DNA from: Symsagittifera roscoffensis
Taxonomy: Eukaryota; Xenacoelomorpha; Acoela; Convolutidae
Direction: 5' to 3'
Assembly (NCBI RefSeq): GCF_963678635.1
Contig: NC_087071.1
Span: 2,718,537-2,782,536, forward strand
Length of the DNA: 64,000 nt
In this document: piece after piece, positions 57,065-64,000 of the stretch
Layout of the letters: each line of letters begins with the position of its first letter
Position numbering within the stretch: position 1 is the first letter of the stretch
Notes under the pieces: generated by a model
What the model saw: the letters and a program-made list of their open reading frames with translations, nothing else
Told to the model about the DNA's origin: nothing
The model's database searches: none
Translations under genes and position numbers: made by a program

Positions 57065-57283
57065 GATCTTTTCCAGTTCCCTCCCCCCATTCAAATTCAA
57101 TTTCGAAAAGTCTATTTAACGTTGTCATAACGCAATCAAATTTGGCGTGGTGAACAAATCGACAATTCTGAACAGATTTGTTCTTCATACTTTACAGCGT
57201 GACATCACGCATTTAGTCGTAATAACACGTAAAATGAACATAAAACTCGGTATTCTGAAAGGGGGGAAACTGGAAAAGAGCCG
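57065..57283 (+). mobile_element. 220-bp TIR element, copy 1
   Basis: Near-identical in layout to 58051-58270. Ends ATCTTTTCCAGTTCCCTCC and GGGGGGAAACTGGAAAAGAGCC. The centre includes TTTAACGTTGTCATAACGCAA and CAAATTTGGCGTGGTGA. Non-coding MITE-like element; superfamily unknown. Confidence 0.75.
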
Positions 57284-57452
57284 TAACATTATGCAGTCAG
57301 CCGTCACAACGCAAGCAAAGAACAAGATAAACACCAGAACATGGTTTGTTGCGGGGACGTGGAAAAATATGGAAACAATTTGGAATCTAAGAGCAAAGAC
57401 AGATTAAGTCCTTCGTTTCAAAAACAACTTCACGTTTTTTTAAATCAATTTT

Positions 57453-57983
57453 TGTTCCGACTTTCGATACGAAAGTAAGGGAATCTTTGGGCTCGGGGTG
57501 GGTTTTTTTTCTTCAGACAAATTTCGATTTTTTAACTAGCCATTTTCGACGAAATTTTTTATATCATTCGAAAGGTATTGTTGTCTTGAGCTCAAATTTG
57601 AAAAGATATCTTACCTGTGATCATTTTTCGTAAAGTTACGGGGGTTTAAAGATTGCCATTTTTGCCAATTTGGGACAATTAACGCGCGATATATTTCGCG
57701 CTATTGACGCGTAAGCGGAGAGTTATTCCGTCTTATAAATCGTTCCAAATTGGTTGAAAGAAGCTTATTTGTCATAATTGATTTGTTACAAGGAGAGAAA
57801 TCTATCCTTTTGTACTTTGTATGGCGTGTGGGGGGATGATTTTCATTGAAAAAATTTCAAATTTTAGAAAAAAAAATTTCATTTCGTTTTATTTCATTAA
57901 ATTTTTTAAAGCTATTACTGCTCCATAAACCTTAAAAGGCAGTCGGAACATTCAGGGCTTCGCCCTGATACGAGCAGTCTTGT
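57453..57983 (+). mobile_element. Hairpin-ended 0.53-kb element, copy 1
   Basis: Defined by comparison with its inverted copy at 59276-59814, which interrupts a TIR element and so shows the ends. Near one end is the hairpin ACTTTCG-ATA-CGAAAGT shape (57460-57476), and near the other TCAGGGC-TTC-GCCCTGA (57952-57968). A central GC-rich palindrome lies near 57683. No ORF. Superfamily not assigned. Confidence 0.6.
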
Positions 57984-58050
57984 CTTAATTTCAAAAGTAA
58001 TTTAAAGCATCGCCAACTGAACTCATTTTTTGTTCTACTACTCGAACTGT

Positions 58051-58270
58051 CGGCTCTTTTCCAGTTTCCCCCTCCTTTCAAATTTAATTTTGAAAAGCTT
58101 ATTTAACGTTGTCATAATGCAATGAAATTTGGCGTGGTGATCAAATCGACAACTGTGAACAGATTTTTTTTTCATACTTTACAGCATAACATCACTCATT
58201 TAGCCGTAATAATACGTAAATCAAACATAAAACTCGGTATTTTGACAAGGGGGGGACTGGAAAAGAGCCG
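58051..58270 (+). mobile_element. 220-bp TIR element, copy 2
   Basis: Ends CGGCTCTTTTCCAGTTTCC and ACTGGAAAAGAGCCG. Interior matches 57065-57283. The two copies flank the hairpin-ended element at 57453-57983. Confidence 0.78.
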
Positions 58271-58879
58271 AATTGTCTTGTTGCTCTAATGGAAATGTTT
58301 CAATTAATGCAAACTCCTTTTTCAGTTAAAATGATCTGTTGAATTAATCGTGACAAGATTAACTTTTTGTAAAACGATGGCCATTGATGGAAGAGTCCTT
58401 TAAGTTTTTTTCCGTCTCTCGTCCGCACTTTTCGAATTTGAGCTCTGAAGAAAATTGTTTTTTTTTTACGAAATGCCATAACACATTGTTGCAACAACTC
58501 ACCATATTTAAAGTGTGTTGTTTTTTGAAGGTTTAGTTAAATCAATTGAGAAACTTAAAGCTCTTTTAACAATTGTTAGTTTTTATTGGTTAAACACACC
58601 TGGTTGTGGGATATTAGGAGTCTTTTCTGATTTTGGCGAAAACCTTTTGGGTGTAGATATATTGGATAAATAGCTATTTGTTGGGATCAAGACAAATAAC
58701 TAAGATAATGTAAGACGTCGGTAGCAAATCGATTTTTTTCTAGGGAAATCTTGGACACCTCCATAGAAACATTGTAAGTAATAAATGAACAGACTCAAAC
58801 AATTGACGATAAACAAAATTGACTATTATAAAAACGGAAAAACATTTTCAATATCATTAAACAAGCGAGTTGTTTCAAA
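58271..58879. other. Spacer of the inverted repeat, right part
   Basis: AT-rich, no gene. A minus-strand open stretch at 58300-58497 has no recognisable content. Confidence 0.35.
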
Positions 58880-59090
58880 ACTTTACTTAGAGCCTACTTG
58901 TGACGGAATTGGCATGCAGACTGATTGAAAATGAAAGTTTTAAATAATAGTTATATTTTTTTTATTGCTGAATCCCTCGTTACACCATAAGATTGATGCT
59001 TTTTTGAGGCATGTGAAAAAATAAAAACAACCACTTGAAATAATAAAATTCTGTTTGATAACACGCGTAATTTACGCGTATGTTTTCAGC

Positions 59091-59844
59091 GGTTCTTTTC
59101 AACTTTACCCACACATTTTGAGTTTAAAGTTTTGAAAGCTATTTTGCGTTATCATATGGCAAAGAATTTTGACAGTCAACAAACAAATCCTTATGAAAAG
59201 ATTTGATCTCTATACATTTTATAGTAAAATCAAACAATTGGCCAATATAACACGTAAAACAACTATGAAAATGAAACAAGACTGCTCGTATCAGGGCGAA
59301 GCCCTGAATGTTCCGACTGCCTTTTAAGTTTTATGGAGCAGCAGTAATAACATAAAAAAATTAAATGAAATAAAATAAAATGAATTTTTTTTTTTAATTT
59401 GAAAATTTTTATGAAAATCATCCCCCCACACGCCATTTAAAGTACAAAAAGAGAGATTTTGTTCCTTGTAACAAATCAATTATGGCAAATAAGCTTCATT
59501 CAACCAATTTGGAACGATTTATAAGACGGATTAAATCTCCGCTTACGCGTTAATAGCGCGAATTATATCGCGCGTTAATTGTCCCAAATTGGTCAAAATG
59601 TCCAAAATGGCAATCTTTAAACGCTCATAATTTTACGAAAAATGATCACAGGTGAAATATCTTTTCAAATTTGAGCTCAGGACAACAAAACCTTTTGAAT
59701 GATATAAAAAAATTTCGTCAAAAATGGCTATTTAAAAAGTCGAAATTTGTCTGAAGAAAAAAAACCCACCCCGAGCACAAATATTCCGTTACTTTCGTAT
59801 CGAAAGTCGTAACAATAAAACTGTTGAGAGGAGTAAAAAGAGCC
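59091..59844. mobile_element. TIR element split by nested insertion
   Basis: GGTTCTTTTCAAC at the left and AAAAAGAGCC at the right are the ends of the element seen whole at 56348-56562. The interval 59276-59814 is foreign. Confidence 0.65.
59276..59814 (-). mobile_element. Hairpin-ended element, copy 2 (nested)
   Basis: Inverse copy of 57453-57983. The interrupted host sequence GAAAATGAAA...AATAAAACTG compares with intact GAAAAGGAAATAAAACTG, so any target duplication is at most one or two A residues. Confidence 0.65.
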
Positions 59845-60430
59845 ATTTTGGCCTAATATTTCAACAAAATTTTTCTTTTAACTGAGGAAACTTTTGTTTT
59901 TTCATCCAAACATGAATCGATTTAAGTTTCCGGCTCTTTGCAAGTTTCACGCCTCTCAGATTTTTTTCTGATCATCAGATTACAAAATTCTGTTTACGTT
60001 GACTTTTGATGATCTAACTTGCCATAAAATGTGATTTTTACTATAATCTTACATGCAAATATCAGTAAGAACAATTTTTCGACAATTTTATTTTGTATAT
60101 TTACGAGGGGGTGGGAAACTGGAACTTAGCTATGACGAAATGGACGGTTGTTTAAACGGTCTGGAAAAACCCAAATTACCATTTAAGTTCAGGGTTTCCA
60201 GAAAAACTGGTAACACCTCATCAACTTGAACATGTCTGTGAACAATTGAATCTATCATAACTTATTTTAATCATTTGAGGCTGAACAAAAAAAATTTATC
60301 GACTACGGGGAAGAAAAAAATTTAAACAAAAACCGAAACAAGACTTAATTTAGTTCATGTTTTAGTTCCTAAGGTTAAAACATTTTCTTTGCTTTAAGTA
60401 ACATTTTCGCTAAAACTGACTACATTATAA

Positions 60431-60658
60431 TTATAAAACGTACGCATAATTAGATGCGCTAACATTCTCCGGCCCTAAAGGAGCAAGAACGGTTGCTAGT
60501 TTCACGATCTGACAGGTGTACTCGCCGGTTGCCGATCTATTTACGGCGGAACGCGCTATGCGATCGTTGCCGTAGTTCAATGACCTGACTCGCGCTAACA
60601 GGTAATGGCCCTTTGGACTTTTATCTTCAATCGTCCGAACAATATCTCCAGTTTTCAT
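60431..60658 (-). pseudogene. pol: BEL/Pao integrase C-terminal piece, inverted
   Basis: Reads MKTGDIVRTIEDKSPKGHYLLARV...NDRIARSAVNRSATGEY...IVKLATVLAP on the minus strand. This matches the BEL C-terminal signature (GD.V...D...P.G.W..G.V, D...R...V......R...KL). It is better preserved than the plus-strand copy at 55619. Confidence 0.85.
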
Positions 60659-61687
60659 GTGTGAATATGGAGGAGAAAACCAATTCGCTTGATTTTAAGC
60701 GTTCGTACAATTTCATGGAGCCAACGAGTCCAGATGGCCTTTGCATAGGATTGAGCTCGGGCGTAGCTCTTTCGATGTTTGAATTTTCGCTCAAAATTTA
60801 ATACGGAAAGCTACTTGCGCGTTATCTAAGTAGGATGTGTTTGTGTGTTAACGCCTCGATATCGTTCGGATTGTAGTAAACGGGTGTGAGCGGAGGTTTA
60901 TTTGAAGAATACTCAACTAAACAAAAATGGTCATGAGGACTTCCTTTTTAAGGTTTCTTGTTCACAGAAAGTCATGAAAATTTCAAGGTCTTTCGGATAT
61001 GCTATTTTGGATCTGTTATTTTAACCAACTGATTCCACATTTGCATCACTAATATGTTCGTGGAAATGACCAATGTTTCTCGTTATTACTTCAAAATCAT
61101 CGATAAAATAAACTTAATATCATAATTGAAATAATTCTATTACAAAAAATTTCAGTATATGTGGTAGTAAAATCAGTACGGATAGTGTATATATAATTGG
61201 AGCGTTCGGGGGGGGGGCTATAGTGGTAAAGGTTCTTGGGGTTATAATTTACTGGGAGGGGCTATAATGGGAAAGACCCAAAACTTTTTTGGTGCTCCAG
61301 GCAAGCCTTTCTCACGCACCGTCATGATGAGGAGCACTTGGTGGATTGAATTTCCAGGATAGGCGTGTATAAGCAAGCAGAACGGGTAGCGATTCCAGTT
61401 CTCGAAGCACGAAATCAGCTACTTGGTCGAGCCAACGAATTTTGTACCATTTACCGACCAGATGAAGGATGGATTTCCTTGCAAGCCGAAGTAGTCTACT
61501 CGGCAGTTCGCGAATGACGGTTTTCGTTAACCCAGTCGCTCGAGCGGAAGATCAGCTATCATTTGCGTAGTAACTTTAGCCTTTCCTTTTTGGCATAACA
61601 TGCAATGGTGTTTCACTGAACGGAGGGCAGTATGGAGCCCTTATGCAATGTATTTTAATTGTATAACAGCAGATAATCAACAATTTG
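60659..61687 (-). pseudogene. pol: BEL/Pao integrase core, inverted remnant
   Basis: Reverse complement of the region 54300-55618. The block with SAPHHDGA.E and the GPF-type core are recognisable near 61300-61345 and 61490-61530. Many stops. The small element end GGGAGGGGCTATA and a run of G lie at about 61210-61266. Confidence 0.65.
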
Positions 61688-61689
61688 TT

Positions 61690-62099
61690 TACCATTTTTT
61701 CTTAACTTTACATATTGCATTAAAAATACTAACCTCCACGGCATCCTCCGTAACTACGACCCCATTACCCAAATGTATATATTCTGTCCCCTCACGAAGA
61801 ACTTCAATGATGAAGAATCAAGACGCTTCATTATCCCGCATAAGTTCATCCAACCTATTGAAGTTCCCATGCTAGAATTCATTCTTAATACTAAATATAA
61901 TCACAAAATTTACAATCTAATACAAAACACACCTCATGAGTTCGCAGTAGGCACCGAAGAACTAAACACCATCAAAGCACTTCAATTGCTTTGGCCACTG
62001 CTACAAACTAAAAACGTCATTCGCATACTAGCCAAATTACTAAAAACATCCAATTTGATTCACGAAATCTTCCCCCATGGCTTTTTTCCTGATGACTAA
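61690..62099 (+). pseudogene. ORF4 C-terminal part, copy 3
   Basis: The frame is open from the junction to TAA 62097-62099 and ends FFPDD like copy 2. Over the last 108 residues about 20 differ from copy 2, most conservatively (I/V, L/I, D/E, K/N), with no indels. That pattern fits a protein under selection before this copy was truncated. Confidence 0.75.
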
Positions 62100-62184
62100 G
62101 TTGAGTATAATTAAAATAAATTTAACTAAAAAATTCGAATTGTACTAACCATTTTTTTGGAAAAAGTTTAAATTCTCTTTTTAG
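62100..62184 (+). other. Post-ORF4 intron, copy 3
   Basis: TACTAAC at 62143-62149 and TTCTCTTTTTAG ending at 62184 are well kept. The donor is reduced to AAGTTGAGT after loss of CAG. Confidence 0.5.
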
Positions 62185-63352
62185 TCTTCTTACCATCATC
62201 ATCTACAAAAACAGAAGAAAAAAAAGAAAAATACGAACTTGTTATATTAGAATACAAAACTAGAAATCTCTTTTGCTAAAACTGTTTTGCTCTACTAAAT
62301 TTTTGCAATAAATAATGTAGTAAAATTAATATCCATAACTCTTAAAAACATCAGCATGACTAAGAAAAGAAAACCAACGGTACCCAAACAGGATTAACCC
62401 AGTTCAAAACTGGATAATTTATTCTTTTGAAGACTATTACAAAGTCTAAGAAAGAAATTATAAAACAAAAAAAAATCAAAAGACAAACCCAAACCAAAAA
62501 CAATTTGATTTTTGAAAAAAGACACAACCAAAAGTAACATAAGAAAGACCAGAAAAAACCAACATAAAAGGTTATCACAAAACAGGTTATCACAAAGAAA
62601 CAGCACGAAATCATACTCCCACTCCAGGCCTACCCCACCAGAGAGGACGTCCTGAGCAGGCTTATAGCCGCTTAACCCACCGCGCTACACCCACGCTTTG
62701 TGACCGCACTTTAATTTTTAATAAGAGGTACTCAAGGGTGAGTAACTCTTCAAAAAAACTTAACTAAAATACAACGCTTTTGCGAAAACAACGAACTAGA
62801 ATCATGACTAAAAACCAAATTAACAAAAATCTACAAAATGTAAATCATAATATGCAGTATATAGATCATACACAACAACAAAGACGAACATCCAAAGACT
62901 AGACGATCCCATCACAACTTGAACAAAAGAATGGCTAAAACACAACCGACATGCCGTCCACAATCACGACTCAAATGATTTGAAGTACGACTAGACTTCG
63001 CAGAAAAGGACTTCATTGAACCTGACCAATGACCACCTCGATGTTCAAGTATACGTAAAGATCGGAGTTACAAGGCATCCCTTCCAAACACGAAAGACAG
63101 CTCTCCACTAATACGGAAAAACATGACATAGCAAACCATTTTGAAATCGGATTGATTTCATTGGGGATCGCATTCGTTGTCGAATGACAAGACGATAACT
63201 TCATGTCCATCATTCCAGCTTTCTGGAACGTTTCTCTTCAAGGAGAAACTGGACAAGAAAAATGATGTTCGCCAAATACCAACGTTCATAATCCATCCTT
63301 CAATTGCAGAAGAAAGAGATAAAACTCAAAAACTCTGTAAACCCCGGATGGG
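62185..63352 (+). other. 3' non-coding region, copy 3
   Basis: Keeps the MTKKRKPTVPK mini-frame (62356), the A-box-like antisense region (62669-62705), the 28-nt hairpin (62723-62750) and the pre-LTR CCCGGATGGG. The lysine-rich frame and the antisense frame are broken. Confidence 0.5.
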
Positions 63353-63765
63353 TGGAACCTGATCTAAACTACTTTTTATTATTTCATTTAAAATAGATAT
63401 TTTACCACTGTAAAATATTTAATATTAACCAATCATAATCCATCTAACTAACAACCCACTTATTTGTAAGTGCTGAAATTACTTTTAATTTCAGCACTAG
63501 AGAAGTTTGAATTTAACTTAGAAATTAGTTACCTCTCCTCGAGAACTTCAGCAGCCGCAAAAAAACCAGTATACTCTAGATCTATTGAGCCTAGCAGAGA
63601 CTAGTTAAACACCCTGAGACTAGTAAGTATAAGAGTAAGATTAGGATCGGTATTAGACTAAGAAGTTGCACGAATCTATCCGGCCGAAAATAAGATAGCG
63701 TGACGAGCAGACGGTGTACCCTATCCGAAATTACTCTATAAGTTATACACATCATACATAACTCA
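63353..63765 (+). repeat. 3' LTR, copy 3
   Basis: 413 bp, TGGAACC...TAACTCA, diverged. The AATAAA is mutated. The stem-loop is kept in shortened form (63470-63497). Confidence 0.9.
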
Positions 63766-64000
63766 AGAAGTCCAGAAATGAAATTATTCGAATTCAAGAA
63801 TTACAAATGACAAATGAATGAAGACTTTTGCAACTCAGGTTGAGATTTTGTAAGACTACTCGAGACAGCAAAAACCAAGGCTCATCATGGGGCAAGGGAG
63901 ATTTGGGTTAGAGCCAGTTTAAATTGAGTCCTACATTGAGTCGTACATCGAGTCTCAATTGAACCTTAAATTTAAAAAATAATGACGCTTAGAAGCTGTT
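63766..64000. other. Flank of copy 3, no feature
   Basis: The first bases (AGAAGTCC) have no matching duplication, because the left end of copy 3 is lost. A short GAGTC.TACAT.GAGTC repeat occurs near 63930. Confidence 0.35.

Larger units (their letters stand above)
58880..61690 (-). repeat. Right arm of the large inverted repeat
   Basis: Reverse-complement copy of 54290-56800. It is enlarged by the hairpin-ended element inside a TIR element and shortened by a deletion near 61000. It ends where the copy 3 retroelement sequence begins. Confidence 0.8.
61688..63765 (+). mobile_element. Giant retroelement copy 3, 3' fragment
   Basis: Starts abruptly inside ORF4 (ACCATTTTTTCTTAAC matches 25757) and runs to the end of an LTR. 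It is clearly more diverged than copies 1 and 2 are from each other, which makes its shared features informative. Confidence 0.9.

Noticed and set aside
57453-57983. Helitron
   Set aside because: No TC start or CTRR end next to the hairpin, and insertion is not clearly between A and T.
57940-57995. Hammerhead ribozyme around CCTGATACGAGCAG
   Set aside because: The core CUGANGA has extra bases and no GAAA partner is present.

Overview
The window looks like transposon-packed, intron-bearing DNA from an invertebrate animal. It is AT-rich, has no bacterial operon signals, and holds metazoan-style splice sites and a decayed BEL/Pao retrotransposon, a superfamily known only from animals. I see no intact host gene. 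The species cannot be named from the sequence.

The centre is one very large LTR retroelement family of Ty3/gypsy type, present in three copies. Copy 1 is 7858-28169, copy 2 is 30725-49492, and copy 3 is a 3' fragment at about 61688-63765. Copy 2 is cleanly bounded by about 410-bp TG...CA LTRs and a 4-bp CTTT target duplication, so the whole element is 18,768 bp, far above the usual 5-10 kb. Copy 1 is longer because a 753-bp segment of reverse transcriptase/RNase H is present three times in tandem.

The family layout is: LTR, primer site, short leader ORF, structured leader, small basic ORF (ORF A), a fused gag-protease-RT-RNase H-integrase frame, a gap of about 0.8 kb, and then a 3' block of four overlapping frames. 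The block holds a 62-aa two-membrane-segment protein, a 391-codon frame with no ATG (ORF X), an env-like glycoprotein of about 872 codons, and a 602-codon protein of unknown function (ORF4). After it come a short spliced intron with textbook sites, a 3' region with conserved structure, and the LTR. Both long copies are dead. Their lesions differ, so comparing them shows which frames were real: undoing the indels gives the same env length (2619 nt) and ORF4 length (1809 nt) in both. The least explained parts are ORF X, the membrane mini-protein and ORF4.

Around these lie: 1-7473, decayed repeats including a diverged coding repeat and two inverted TIR elements with TA target duplications whose empty sites can be seen; 28170-30724, a stretch partly homologous to the region after the BEL integrase, perhaps a BEL LTR; 49493-55700, a decayed BEL/Pao gag-pol on the plus strand; and 54290-61690, a large inverted repeat of the BEL 3' end, studded with small TIR elements. 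A plausible history is that copy 2 inserted into the 5' part of the BEL element. Copy 1 shares its 5' LTR with the remnant of a further copy (7474-7857), as expected from LTR-LTR recombination.
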